Source: Solobacterium sp. (GTDB taxonomy: Bacteria; Bacillota_I; Bacilli_A; Erysipelotrichales; Erysipelotrichaceae). Taken from it: 64,000 nucleotides of DNA. The position numbers and the translations under genes were made by a program. The stretch covers positions 1 to 64,000 of the forward strand of contig JAILLA010000031.1 of NCBI GenBank assembly GCA_024693325.1, written 5' to 3'. Shown piece by piece: positions 28,458-38,043 of this stretch. Each line of letters opens with the position of its first letter. Position 1 is the first letter of the stretch. The notes beneath the pieces were generated by a model. It made no database searches and had not been told where the DNA came from. It worked only from the letters and a program-made list of their open reading frames with translations.

Positions 28458-30998
28458 ATGAAAATCTGTTACCGGGCAGAAACAGTCACCCAGCAAAACA
28501 ATTGGTTTTCTGTATTCTGCGATGGCATTGAATTCAGGATCTGGTTTCTGACAGATGATATCCTGCGCATCAGGGCAGGTTTTGACAAAACGTTTGACGA
28601 GGCATCCTACAGCCTTGTCATGACTGCGTGGGATTCCCGGACGGATGATCTTATGCGTCCTGAACGCAAGCGCATTGAAACAGCAGATGCTGTGCTGACA
28701 GACGGTCCTGAGGAAGCTGTCATACAGGGAAAACACCTGAAAGCGGTCATTCATAAAGATCCGTTCTTTATCTCTGTTTATGATACGGACGGAACGCTGA
28801 TCCACCAGGATATCCCGGAGCTGGGCTGGCGGGAAGATCCGAATCACCGCAGACTGCATACCTCGCGTATCGAAGCAGATGATCATTTCTACGGTTTCGG
28901 TGAAAAAACAGGCACGCTTGATAAAGCGGAATGTTATATGACAATGGCGCCCGGGGATGCCATGGGATACAACGCGGCAGAGACCGATTCCCTCTACAAG
29001 CATATCCCCTTCTATATCCGCCTGAACGGTTCGACAAAAAAGGCTGCAGGATACTTCTACCACAATACAGCGGAGTGTTCCTTCAACATGGGACGGGAGA
29101 AGCGCAATTACTGGCACCGTTATTCCACATATTCCACGGATGCCGGAGATATCGATCTGTTCCTGATCAACGGTCCTGATATGCATGATGTCATCCGCCG
29201 CTATACGGACCTGACCGGTAAATCAGCACTATTGCCCAAAGCAGCCTTAGGGTATCTGGGTTCCTCGATGTACTATTCGGAACTTCCGGAGAACTGTGAT
29301 GACGGGATCATCCGTTTCATTGATACAGCCGGGGAAGAAGATATCCCGATCGATGGATTCCAGCTGTCTTCGGGATACTGCGCAGTTGAAACAGATGAAG
29401 GCGTCAAGCGCTGCACATTTACCTGGAACCATCAGAGGTTCAAGGATCCTGCCGCTTGGTTCAGTGCCATGAAGGAACGCGGCATCATCGTTTCCCCGAA
29501 TATCAAACCCGGTTTTCTCCTGTCACATCCCCTGCTGCAGGAAATGAAGGAAAAAGGAATGTTCATCAAGGCAGACCCGGAGCTTCCGTCCGGATCTCCC
29601 GGCAGTCATGAAGGACTGGCTGTCGGTACCTGGTGGGGCGGTCCCGGGCTCTTCGTTGATTTCACGGATGAAGCTGTACGGAAACAATGGAAGGAATATA
29701 TCACGTCTGCCCTGCTGCAGTACGGATGCCGTTCCATCTGGAATGACAACTGCGAATATGATTCCCTGACAGATAAGGACTCTGTTGTGTCATTTGAAGG
29801 CGCAGGCAGCACGATCGGAACACTGCGCTCTGTGATGGCGAACCTGATGTGCCGGCTGTCGAACGAAGCTATCGAAGAATATGATCCTTCCGTTCGTCCG
29901 TTCAGCGTATGCCGGGCGGGACATGCGGGCATCCAGCGCTATGCCCAGGTATGGGCAGGTGACAACCTGACATCCTGGGAGACACTGCGTCACAACCTCC
30001 CTACCATTCTCGGCATGGGGCTTTCCGGTGTCGCGAACAACGGATGCGATGTCGGAGGATTCTATGGTCCCGCGCCTGATCCGGAACTGTTTGTACGCTG
30101 GGTCCAGAACGGCATCTTCATGCCCCGCTTTTCGATCCACTCCACCAACACGGACAACACCGTAACAGAACCATGGATGTATACGGAGCTGACACCCATC
30201 ATCCGGGAAGCCATCGATCTGCGCTACAGGATGATGCCGTACCTGTACGCTCTTGAATACCGTGCGCATGAAGAAGGCCTGCCGGTCATGGAGGCTGAGT
30301 GTCTTGTGTTCCAGAACGATCCGAAGACATATGAAGAAGACACTGACTTCATGTGGGGAGAATATATGCTGGCGGCGAATATCGTTGAACAGGGGCAGAC
30401 CGTGCGGCAGGTCTATCTGCCAAAACTGTCCGGTCCGAATGAACGATGGTATGACTTTGTAACCAGGGAGGCATTTGCGCCGGGAAGTGAGATCAGCCTG
30501 AATGTGGATATCCGTTCCATCCCGCTGTTTGTCAGGAGCGGTGCCGTGATCCCGATGTCCATGAACCGGCTGACAAATCTCAGTACGCAGAAAACAACGG
30601 ATATGAAGATCCTGTTTGCGCCGGATACCGACAGTACATTCACCCTGTATGAAGACGACGGATGTTCCAATGATTACCGGGAAGGATGTTTCCTGAAAAC
30701 TCTGATCAGTGTTCATGCCGGCGTACAGACCGTGATCTCATTCCGTCATGAAGGCAGTTATGAAACAGCTGTGGAGCATTTGGAACTGGATGTCATCCAT
30801 CGTGAAAAGGCTCCGTTCTATGTAACGCTGGACGGACGTGAGCTGCCGCACTTCCTGCACAGAAAAGAATATGAAGCGTCTTCTGAAGGCTGGTATTACA
30901 GTCAGTCACTCAGGTCCGTACAGATCAGGTATGATCATCCAAAGACAGATCATGAAGTACTGATCAGCTTTGCACAGTTTGACCTGATCGGTATGTAA
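28458..30998 (+). CDS. Glycoside hydrolase family 31 (alpha-glucosidase/alpha-xylosidase-like)
   Basis: GFGEKTGTLDKAECYMTM, SIWNDNCEYDS nucleophile region, VWAGDNLTSWETLRHNLPTILGMGLSGVANNGCDVGGFYG. Confidence 0.93.
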   Translation: MKICYRAETVTQQNNWFSVFCDGIEFRIWFLTDDILRIRAGFDKTFDEASYSLVMTAWDSRTDDLMRPERKRIETADAVLTDGPEEAVIQGKHLKAVIHKDPFFISVYDTDGTLIHQDIPELGWREDPNHRRLHTSRIEADDHFYGFGEKTGTLDKAECYMTMAPGDAMGYNAAETDSLYKHIPFYIRLNGSTKKAAGYFYHNTAECSFNMGREKRNYWHRYSTYSTDAGDIDLFLINGPDMHDVIRRYTDLTGKSALLPKAALGYLGSSMYYSELPENCDDGIIRFIDTAGEEDIPIDGFQLSSGYCAVETDEGVKRCTFTWNHQRFKDPAAWFSAMKERGIIVSPNIKPGFLLSHPLLQEMKEKGMFIKADPELPSGSPGSHEGLAVGTWWGGPGLFVDFTDEAVRKQWKEYITSALLQYGCRSIWNDNCEYDSLTDKDSVVSFEGAGSTIGTLRSVMANLMCRLSNEAIEEYDPSVRPFSVCRAGHAGIQRYAQVWAGDNLTSWETLRHNLPTILGMGLSGVANNGCDVGGFYGPAPDPELFVRWVQNGIFMPRFSIHSTNTDNTVTEPWMYTELTPIIREAIDLRYRMMPYLYALEYRAHEEGLPVMEAECLVFQNDPKTYEEDTDFMWGEYMLAANIVEQGQTVRQVYLPKLSGPNERWYDFVTREAFAPGSEISLNVDIRSIPLFVRSGAVIPMSMNRLTNLSTQKTTDMKILFAPDTDSTFTLYEDDGCSNDYREGCFLKTLISVHAGVQTVISFRHEGSYETAVEHLELDVIHREKAPFYVTLDGRELPHFLHRKEYEASSEGWYYSQSLRSVQIRYDHPKTDHEVLISFAQFDLIGM

Positions 30999-31119
30999 AA
31001 GAACAACAGCTGCGGATCAAAATATTCATAACGAAAAAAGCGTCTGACCAATGAAATAATTCATAGGAAAGGCGCTTTTATCTGTTCAATTCCGGGAAAC
31101 AGTGAACCGGGCTGGTTTT

Positions 31120-31797
31120 TCAATCAAGGTCAGACATGGACGTTCTGCCGGTGAGTGCTTTGAAGTCATCAACGAAATCCTGAATCGCACCGTCGATCGC
31201 CAGATTTTTTACGAATCCTTTAATGACATCAGCCGCACATGTTGCATTGCCGACACCATATTCAGCAAGTTCAAGGACCTGCATGCTGTTCTTGAAAGAC
31301 GCTGCCAGGACTTCACAGTCCATGGAGTTGTTTTCAAGAATATTCTGGATCTGTTTCACAACACCTGTACCGTCATATCCCATATTGTCGATGCGGTTGA
31401 CATAGGGAGCCACATAGGAGGCACCTGCCTTTGCGGCAAGATATGCCTGCATCGGCGTATATACGACAGTTCCGCATGTTGGAATGCCTTCCTTCTTTAA
31501 AGCCATCATTGCCTTGAAGCCTGTCGGGGTGGATGGCAGTTTGACGACTGTGTTCTTTCCCAGAAGTTCTACGATCATATGGGCGTCCCTGATCATGCCT
31601 TCATAGGTCAGATCGACAGCCTGGGCAAATATGATCTTGTCCTCACCGATGATCTCCCTGATTGCCTTCAATGTTTCTCTGGGATCTCTTTTTGCTTTTG
31701 CAAGAATGGACGGATTGGTCGTGACTCCGTCGACCGGGTAATACTCATTGATCTCTTTGATCGCAGCGAGATCTGCGTCATCAATAAACAGTTTCAT
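31120..31797 (-). CDS. Transaldolase/fructose-6-phosphate aldolase (FSA-type)
   Basis: MKLFIDDADLAAIKEINEYYPVDGVTTNPSILAKAKRDP; VVKLPSTPTGFKAM; AGASYVAPYVNRIDNMGYDG. Confidence 0.92.
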   Translation of the reverse strand: MKLFIDDADLAAIKEINEYYPVDGVTTNPSILAKAKRDPRETLKAIREIIGEDKIIFAQAVDLTYEGMIRDAHMIVELLGKNTVVKLPSTPTGFKAMMALKKEGIPTCGTVVYTPMQAYLAAKAGASYVAPYVNRIDNMGYDGTGVVKQIQNILENNSMDCEVLAASFKNSMQVLELAEYGVGNATCAADVIKGFVKNLAIDGAIQDFVDDFKALTGRTSMSDLD

Positions 31798-31819
31798 CTG
31801 GTTTTCCTTCTTTCCGTTT

Positions 31820-34267
31820 CTACAGTGACTGTTCTGTTCTGCCGATAATGTCGTCCTGGGTCTTTCTTGAGAGGACGTTGAAGAATGCGCTGTATCCTGC
31901 TACTCTGACGATCAGGTCCTTATGCTTTTCAGGATGTGCCTGAGCGTCGAGAAGTGTTTCTTTTGAAACGATGTTGTACTGGACATGATAGCCGTGCAGC
32001 CTGTTGAAGAATGCCCTCAGCAGCATTTCCAGCTTCTGCTTGTTTTCTTCTGTCGACAGCATCTGCGGCGTCATTTTCTGATTGAGCAGAACACCGCCGG
32101 TGATCTTTTCGGTCGGAAGTTTTGTGACCGATTTGAATACGGCTGTCGGTCCGTTTTTATCCGCATTGTGTGCGGGTGAACATCCTTCCGCCAGAGGCTC
32201 ATGAGCGTTTCTTCCGTCCGGTGTAGCCATCGTTCCCATGCCCTGTCCGACATTGGCAGAGATTGAGGAAGTTCCGCCATAGCGGATGCCGCCGACAGGA
32301 CCTCTTGCGTATCTTGTATTGGGATACTTTTTGATCTCATCCAGGTAGCTGTCATATGCCTTAACGACAAGCCGGTCAACTTCATCGTTGTCATTGCCGT
32401 ATTTCGGCGCGTCGATGAGCATATCCTGGATCCTTTTGTTTTCTTCACTCCGGAAGTCATCGAGAATAGCATTCCATAACTGTTCCGGTGTGATCTTCTT
32501 TTCTTCATAGACAAGTTTCTTAATGGCTTCCAGAGAGTCTGCCATATTGGCGATGCCGACCTGCAGACCGGAAATGAAGTCATAAACAGCGCCACCCTCT
32601 TTGATCGTCTTTCCCCTGCCGATGCAGTCATCGGTCAATGCGGAACAGAGGATATCCGGTACATCTCTTTCACTTGCCTTGTCGATCGCGTTTTCGACAA
32701 TGACACTGTATCTTGTGAACTCCCTGACTGTCTTGTCCCATACGGACATGAGTTCATCGAAATCTTTCCATTCCGTGAAATAACCATAGCCCTTTGTGAA
32801 TCTCTTTCCGCTGGTCAGGTCAACGCCGTTGTTCATTGCGCAGAGCAGAAGTCTCGGGAAATTCACGTAGGACATACCGGTGCAGCGGTATCCCCACTTA
32901 CCCGGAACAGCTGTCTCAACACAGCCGATCGCGCTGTAGTTATAGGCATCTTCTTCCTTGACGCCCCAGTTGATGAAGGACGGGATAATGATCTCGTCAT
33001 TGTTCATGGCAGGCATGCCGAAGCCGAGTTTCATGACCTCAATGCACTCATCGAAGAATTCCTTGTTCAGGCCGGCATGGTATCTGACCGTCAGGTTCGG
33101 CTGGGTCAGTCTTGTCTGGGCTACTGATTGGAGTACCAGGAAGCTGAGTTCGTTCACAGCATCCTTTTTATCGGTCGTCTGTCCGCCGATGGTGACATTC
33201 TGATACATCGGTGAACCTGCGGAGCTCAATGTATGTGCCTGGCTTCTGATTTTGTTGATCGTGAGTGTTTTGATCCAGAGGCATGTCAGCAGTTCGAGTG
33301 CTTCTGCCTTTGTGATCTGTTCATTCTTCAGATCATTGATGAAGTACGGATACATATACTGATCGAATCTGCCGTAACTCAGTGAATGACCGTTGGATTC
33401 GATTTGCAGGATCAGCTGGATGAACCAGACGGACTGAACTGCTTCTCTGAAAGAAGCGGCCGGTTCATAAGGAACTCTCGCACAGATCCTGCTCATTTCC
33501 TCCAGTTCAGCCTTTCTGGAAAGATTGCTTTCCTTTTCCGCCAGCTCAGCTGCCAGAGCACTGTATCTCTTCGCAAATGTATGAACAGCATCGATAACGA
33601 TCAGGACTGCTTTATAGAAAACATATTTATCAATGGAATCCGGATCTGCCAGATCAAGACTTTCCTTCAGGGCTCTTGTCCTGCTTTCATATCCCTTCAG
33701 ACCTTCTTTGAGGACCTTCTCGTAATTGACTGCCAGATGGGCATCACCTGCATTCAGCTTGCCTTCCATCCCGAAGACACCGGTCTCCATGAAGACTGAA
33801 ACTTCATCCGGAAGCAGTGCCTCACCTCTTGCCCGGAGGTTGTTGTTTTCCCAGAAAGGAGCGATCGCTCTGAGCTGTTCTTTTGTCTCTTCCGTAATAT
33901 AGAAGACATCACCGTCTCTTTTTTCAAACAGATCAAGTTCATCAATGACAAACTTCAATGTATATTCCGGGAATACCGGCGCATTTCTGTTCTTGGTTGC
34001 CTGGTTGCCGGCAAGCAGTGTTTTATCTTCAATATAGATGGACATGTTTTCGAGGATCTTCTTGAGCATCAGCGCTCTCATCATGACCCGCGGCTGGTTC
34101 TTGTTTGCCTCATATACTTCTGTAGCCAGAACTGCCCTTTCAGCATCTACATAAGGTTTTTCATCCAGAACTTCCTCACGGAATGCCTGCATTCTGTCTG
34201 TCAGTGATCCAAAGTGTTCCTTGTTTTCCATACTGCCTTTTCCCTTTCGTTCGTAAGCTGTTTTCAT
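31820..34267 (-). CDS. Glycyl radical enzyme (pyruvate formate-lyase superfamily; not classical PflB)
   Basis: Cys-loop SAIGCVETAVPGKWGYRCTGMSYVNFPRLL and C-terminal glycyl radical motif LIVRVAGYSAFFNVLSRKTQDDIIGRTEQSL. Confidence 0.95.
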   Translation of the reverse strand: MKTAYERKGKGSMENKEHFGSLTDRMQAFREEVLDEKPYVDAERAVLATEVYEANKNQPRVMMRALMLKKILENMSIYIEDKTLLAGNQATKNRNAPVFPEYTLKFVIDELDLFEKRDGDVFYITEETKEQLRAIAPFWENNNLRARGEALLPDEVSVFMETGVFGMEGKLNAGDAHLAVNYEKVLKEGLKGYESRTRALKESLDLADPDSIDKYVFYKAVLIVIDAVHTFAKRYSALAAELAEKESNLSRKAELEEMSRICARVPYEPAASFREAVQSVWFIQLILQIESNGHSLSYGRFDQYMYPYFINDLKNEQITKAEALELLTCLWIKTLTINKIRSQAHTLSSAGSPMYQNVTIGGQTTDKKDAVNELSFLVLQSVAQTRLTQPNLTVRYHAGLNKEFFDECIEVMKLGFGMPAMNNDEIIIPSFINWGVKEEDAYNYSAIGCVETAVPGKWGYRCTGMSYVNFPRLLLCAMNNGVDLTSGKRFTKGYGYFTEWKDFDELMSVWDKTVREFTRYSVIVENAIDKASERDVPDILCSALTDDCIGRGKTIKEGGAVYDFISGLQVGIANMADSLEAIKKLVYEEKKITPEQLWNAILDDFRSEENKRIQDMLIDAPKYGNDNDEVDRLVVKAYDSYLDEIKKYPNTRYARGPVGGIRYGGTSSISANVGQGMGTMATPDGRNAHEPLAEGCSPAHNADKNGPTAVFKSVTKLPTEKITGGVLLNQKMTPQMLSTEENKQKLEMLLRAFFNRLHGYHVQYNIVSKETLLDAQAHPEKHKDLIVRVAGYSAFFNVLSRKTQDDIIGRTEQSL

Positions 34268-34281
34268 TTCGTTGCAATCAC

Positions 34282-34310
34282 AATATAGTGGATTAACCGG
34301 ATAATGTCAA
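34282..34310 (-). promoter_or_regulatory. Sigma70-type promoter for the glycyl radical enzyme gene
   Basis: Minus strand: TTGACA-17 bp-TATATT. Confidence 0.75.
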
Positions 34311-34314
34311 CATA

Positions 34315-34354
34315 AATTTCACTTTCGTAATTCAAATTAGTTTCATTCGTAACT
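34315..34354. promoter_or_regulatory. Two candidate DeoR operator half-palindromes between divergent promoters
   Basis: AATTTCACTTTCGTAATT (34315-34332) and AGTTTCATTCGTAACT (34339-34354); related AACTTTCATTTGTAAGTT precedes the deoR-type gene. Confidence 0.5.
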
Positions 34355-34361
34355 TTTTTGG

Positions 34362-34390
34362 TTGACAAGTTTCCCGGCTAAACGTATTCT
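34362..34390 (+). promoter_or_regulatory. Sigma70-type promoter for the activating-enzyme gene
   Basis: TTGACA-17 bp-TATTCT upstream of the ATG at 34414. Confidence 0.7.
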
Positions 34391-34413
34391 ATGAATGTGA
34401 GAGGTAATGCAGT

Positions 34414-35316
34414 ATGACGAAAGACAGCGGTATTGTATTCAACATTCAGAAATTCTCTGTCAATGACGGTCCGGGGATCCGCACTGTCGTCTTCTTAAAA
34501 GGATGTCCCCTTCGCTGCCAGTGGTGTGCCAATCCGGAAAGCCAGCTGGTCAGGGCTGAGATCATGTGGGACGAAAAGAAGTGTATTGGCTGCCGTCATT
34601 GTATTGAAGTCTGTCCTCATCATGCCGTCAGTCTTACAGAAGGACGGATCACCGTTGATCCGTCAAAGTGCGGCGGCTGCGGGAAGTGTTTCCGTGAATG
34701 CCCCGGCAAGGCTCTTAAAAATGAGGGAGAACTGAAAACAGTAAAAGAAGTCATGGATGTTGTCATGCAGGATCTGCCCTTCTATGAAGAAAGCGGCGGC
34801 GGGATCACCCTTTCAGGCGGTGAGATGCTTGCCCAGCCTGAATTTGCGGTCAGTCTGCTCAAAGCCGCAAAGGAAAACGGTCTGCATACCTGCTGTGAAA
34901 CGACCGGCTTTGCAAAACAGGAAGTATTCGCTGAAGTCATTGAAAATCTCGATTTGATTCTCTTTGATGTCAAGCACTGGGATTCCGGAAAACACAAAGC
35001 GGGTACCGCAGTCGGAAATGAACTGATCCTTTCCAACCTGAAATATGCATTCTCGCAGGGTAAGGATGTCCTGCCGAGGATCCCAGTTATCCCCGGATTC
35101 AACGATTCTCTCAATGACGCGGAAAATCTCGCCAGAGTGATCAAAGAGGCAGGCGGCACAAAATGCCAGCTGCTGCCTTTCCATCAGTTCGGTGAAAATA
35201 AATATGAACAGCTCGGCCGTGAATATGCTTATAAAGATGTCTCTGCCTATCACCGGGAAGACCTGGAGGATTACCGCCGGGTATTCATTGAGCATGGCAT
35301 TGAAGCCTTCTTTTAA
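34414..35316 (+). CDS. Glycyl-radical enzyme activating protein (radical SAM plus 4Fe-4S ferredoxin insert)
   Basis: GCPLRCQWCANPES (CxxxCxxC) and CIGCRHCIEVCPHHAV / CGGCGKCFRECPGKAL clusters. Confidence 0.95.
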   Translation: MTKDSGIVFNIQKFSVNDGPGIRTVVFLKGCPLRCQWCANPESQLVRAEIMWDEKKCIGCRHCIEVCPHHAVSLTEGRITVDPSKCGGCGKCFRECPGKALKNEGELKTVKEVMDVVMQDLPFYEESGGGITLSGGEMLAQPEFAVSLLKAAKENGLHTCCETTGFAKQEVFAEVIENLDLILFDVKHWDSGKHKAGTAVGNELILSNLKYAFSQGKDVLPRIPVIPGFNDSLNDAENLARVIKEAGGTKCQLLPFHQFGENKYEQLGREYAYKDVSAYHREDLEDYRRVFIEHGIEAFF

Positions 35317-35361
35317 CTTTCATTTGTAAGTTATTCCGTTTAAAATGAAAGCGGAGCAATT

Positions 35362-36111
35362 ATGAAAAAGAAGAGAGAAAAAGAGATCCTGAGTCTGCTC
35401 GTTGAACGCAGAAAAGTCGAAGTGACCGAACTTTCTGAACTGCTTGGTGTTTCCCAGGTCACGATCCGCAAAGATCTTGATGAGCTGGAAAAAATGCATT
35501 TGATCAAACGGGTCCATGGCTTTGCCCAGCTCAGCAGTGAGGATGATATCAACAGCCGGCTTGCCTGGCATTATGAAGAGAAGACAAAGATCGCGGAAAA
35601 GGCCGCTGAACTGATCAGTGACGGTGATACCGTCTTCATTGAAAACGGAAGCTGCTGCGCGCTGGCAGCGCTGACCATCGCAAAAACAAAAAAGAACGTC
35701 ACGATCGTGACAAACAGCGCCTTCATTGCCGGCTACGTCCGCAATGAACCGAATGTGCAGGTCGTACTGCTGGGAGGCATCTATCAGAAGGAATCCCAGT
35801 GCCTGGTCGGACCGATGATCCGCGACAACGCCATGAATTACAATGTAAAATACTGCCTGATCGGTACGGATGGCTGGAACGAAAGGATCGGTTTTACCAA
35901 CAAAGACCAGATGCGTGCCCAGGCTGTTCGCGATATGTCGGCTTCCGCTGAACAGGTCGTGATCCTGACAGAAAGTGATAAGTTCAGTTCTGCCGGAACT
36001 GTGCCCCTGAATCTTTCAGGATGCAAGACTGCAGTACTGACAGACCCGGATATTCCGGAAGATGTCAGGGAAAAACTGACCGCAAAGGACATCGGGATCA
36101 TGATCGCCTAA
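35362..36111 (+). CDS. DeoR/GlpR family transcriptional regulator
   Basis: REKEILSLLVERRKVEVTELSELLGVSQVTIRKDLDELEK; DeoR sensor domain VTNSAFIAGYV...LLGGIYQ. Confidence 0.95.
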   Translation: MKKKREKEILSLLVERRKVEVTELSELLGVSQVTIRKDLDELEKMHLIKRVHGFAQLSSEDDINSRLAWHYEEKTKIAEKAAELISDGDTVFIENGSCCALAALTIAKTKKNVTIVTNSAFIAGYVRNEPNVQVVLLGGIYQKESQCLVGPMIRDNAMNYNVKYCLIGTDGWNERIGFTNKDQMRAQAVRDMSASAEQVVILTESDKFSSAGTVPLNLSGCKTAVLTDPDIPEDVREKLTAKDIGIMIA

Positions 36112-36144
36112 GGTCTGCATCAGCAATTACAGTCATAAAAAGTC

Positions 36145-36175
36145 AAAGCGTCTGATCGAAAGGTCAGGCGCTTTT
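36145..36175 (+). terminator. Intrinsic terminator
   Basis: AAAGCGTCTGATCGAAAGGTCAGGCGCTTTT after the deoR-type gene. Confidence 0.6.
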
Positions 36176-36345
36176 GTTGATCGTGCCAGGCAGCCGGTAC
36201 ATGATCCCGCCGTCTGCCTGAATGAGCACGGTGCCGGCAGAGATCAATACGGACCTGGTCAAGCCGGAGAATATGATCAATATACGTTCTGTTCAATATA
36301 TTCACTTAAGCATTGCATGATCGGATAAGTAAATGTGACGGCACT

Positions 36346-36382
36346 GAAAAACAGGGCCCACTTCCGCATGGACCCTGTTCCC
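36346..36382 (-). terminator. Intrinsic terminator of the trehalose operon (minus strand)
   Basis: Minus strand GAACAGGGTCCATGCGGAAGTGGGCCCTGTTTTT. Confidence 0.7.
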
Positions 36383-36390
36383 GAAACATA

Positions 36391-38031
36391 TTATTTCTTG
36401 TAAAGAATGACTGTTTCATACGGTCTGAGGACCATATGAGATGCCGGCTGTACATCACTGTAGTTGCCGAGCAGGACTTCATAGCCTGTCAGGTCCAGAT
36501 CGATGTCTGTCTGCTCAGCGAAGAAGTTGCTGAGGCAGATGAGTGATTCATTTCCGTATTTTCTTTCGTAAGCGAAGACTTTTTCGTGATCCGCCAGGAG
36601 TTCATAGAACAGACCTTCCTGGACGACCGGCATTTCCTTGCGCATCCTGATCAGTTTCTGATAGAAGGCAAAGATGGAATCCGGATCTTCAAGCGTCTTT
36701 TTGACATTGATCTCCCGGTATCCTGCAGCACACTGCAGCCAGGGTGTCACATCGGAGAAGCCTCCGTTTTCACTGTCATCCCACTGCATCGGTGTGCGCG
36801 CGTTGTCGCGGGATCTTTCCTGCAGGATATGCAGGACCTCTTCCCTGCTCTTTCCCTGGGCAAGCAGGACATCGTAGATATTCTTGCTTTCGACATCCAC
36901 ATACTGGCTGATGTCCGTAAAATAGGCATTCGTCATGCCGATCTCTTCACCCTGGTAAATATACGGCGTACCTCTGAGCATATGCAGTGCTGCTGCCAGC
37001 ATCTTGGCGCTTTCCTTACGGTATTCTTTGTCATTGCCGAATCTGGAGACGGAACGCGGCTGGTCATGACAGTTCCAGAACAGTGCATTCCATGCGTCCG
37101 CTTCCTGCATGCCTGTCTGCCACTTGCTCAGCAGCTTTTTGAGTGCCATGAAGTCAGCGTCCTGCAGTTCCCACTTCATCTGGTTCTTGTAGTCGACCTT
37201 GAGGTGATGGAAAGAGAATACCATGTCCAGTTCGTCGCTGTCGGCGCCTGCGTACTGTACGCAGTTCTCGATCGTTGTCGAGCTCATTTCACCGACTGTC
37301 AGGTGTTCGTCATCCTGACCGAAGCTGGTGCGGTTGAGTTCTTTCAGGTACTCATGTTCTTTCGGTCCGTCGGTATAGAACTGACGTCCGTCGTATTCGT
37401 TCGGATCATCGTCATATGACCATTTTGAGATCAGGTTGATGACATCGAAACGGAATCCATGGACACCTTTTGCGCGCCAGTAATTGACGATATCCGCGCA
37501 TTCTTTTCTGACCTCGGGATTCGTCCAGTCAAGGTCTGCCTGCGTTACATCGAACAAGTGCAGGTACCATTCGTCAAACTTTTCGACATACTCCCATGCG
37601 CTGCCGGCAAACTTGGACTGCCAGTTGTTCGGCGGTACGCCGGGACCCTTTCCCTTTTTCCAGATGTAGTAGTTCTTGTATTTTTCTTCACCGGCAAGGG
37701 CTCTTTTGAACCATTCATGTTCCGTTGAAGTATGGTTGAACACCATATCGAACATGATGTCGATGCCTCGTTTGCCTGCTTCTCTGACAAGATCTTCGAA
37801 GTCTTCCATCGTACCGTAACGGGGATCGAACTGCCTGTAATCGGCAACATCATATCCGTTGTCCCTCTGCGGGGAAACGATCATCGGATTAAACCAGATA
37901 TAATTGATTCCCAGCTCCTGAAGATAATCCAGGTGTTCGATCACACCGCGTATATCTCCCCAACCATCATGATTTGTATCCTGGAATGATTTCGGGTAGA
38001 TCTGATAAACAATTTTATCTTTTTTTGCCAT
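36391..38031 (-). CDS. treC: Alpha,alpha-phosphotrehalase / GH13 alpha-glucosidase
   Basis: VYQIYPKSFQDTNHDGWGDIRGVIEHLDYLQELGINYIWFNPMIVSPQRDNGYDVADYR, GFRFDVINL, TVGEMSS. Adjacent to a Tre-type PTS permease and GntR regulator. Confidence 0.88.
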   Translation of the reverse strand: MAKKDKIVYQIYPKSFQDTNHDGWGDIRGVIEHLDYLQELGINYIWFNPMIVSPQRDNGYDVADYRQFDPRYGTMEDFEDLVREAGKRGIDIMFDMVFNHTSTEHEWFKRALAGEEKYKNYYIWKKGKGPGVPPNNWQSKFAGSAWEYVEKFDEWYLHLFDVTQADLDWTNPEVRKECADIVNYWRAKGVHGFRFDVINLISKWSYDDDPNEYDGRQFYTDGPKEHEYLKELNRTSFGQDDEHLTVGEMSSTTIENCVQYAGADSDELDMVFSFHHLKVDYKNQMKWELQDADFMALKKLLSKWQTGMQEADAWNALFWNCHDQPRSVSRFGNDKEYRKESAKMLAAALHMLRGTPYIYQGEEIGMTNAYFTDISQYVDVESKNIYDVLLAQGKSREEVLHILQERSRDNARTPMQWDDSENGGFSDVTPWLQCAAGYREINVKKTLEDPDSIFAFYQKLIRMRKEMPVVQEGLFYELLADHEKVFAYERKYGNESLICLSNFFAEQTDIDLDLTGYEVLLGNYSDVQPASHMVLRPYETVILYKK

Positions 38032-38043
38032 TGTCGTTCCTCC

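Noticed and set aside
36586-37419. 277-aa plus-strand ORF opposite treC
   Set aside because: Antisense to a clear GH13 gene, with composition typical of a shadow frame.
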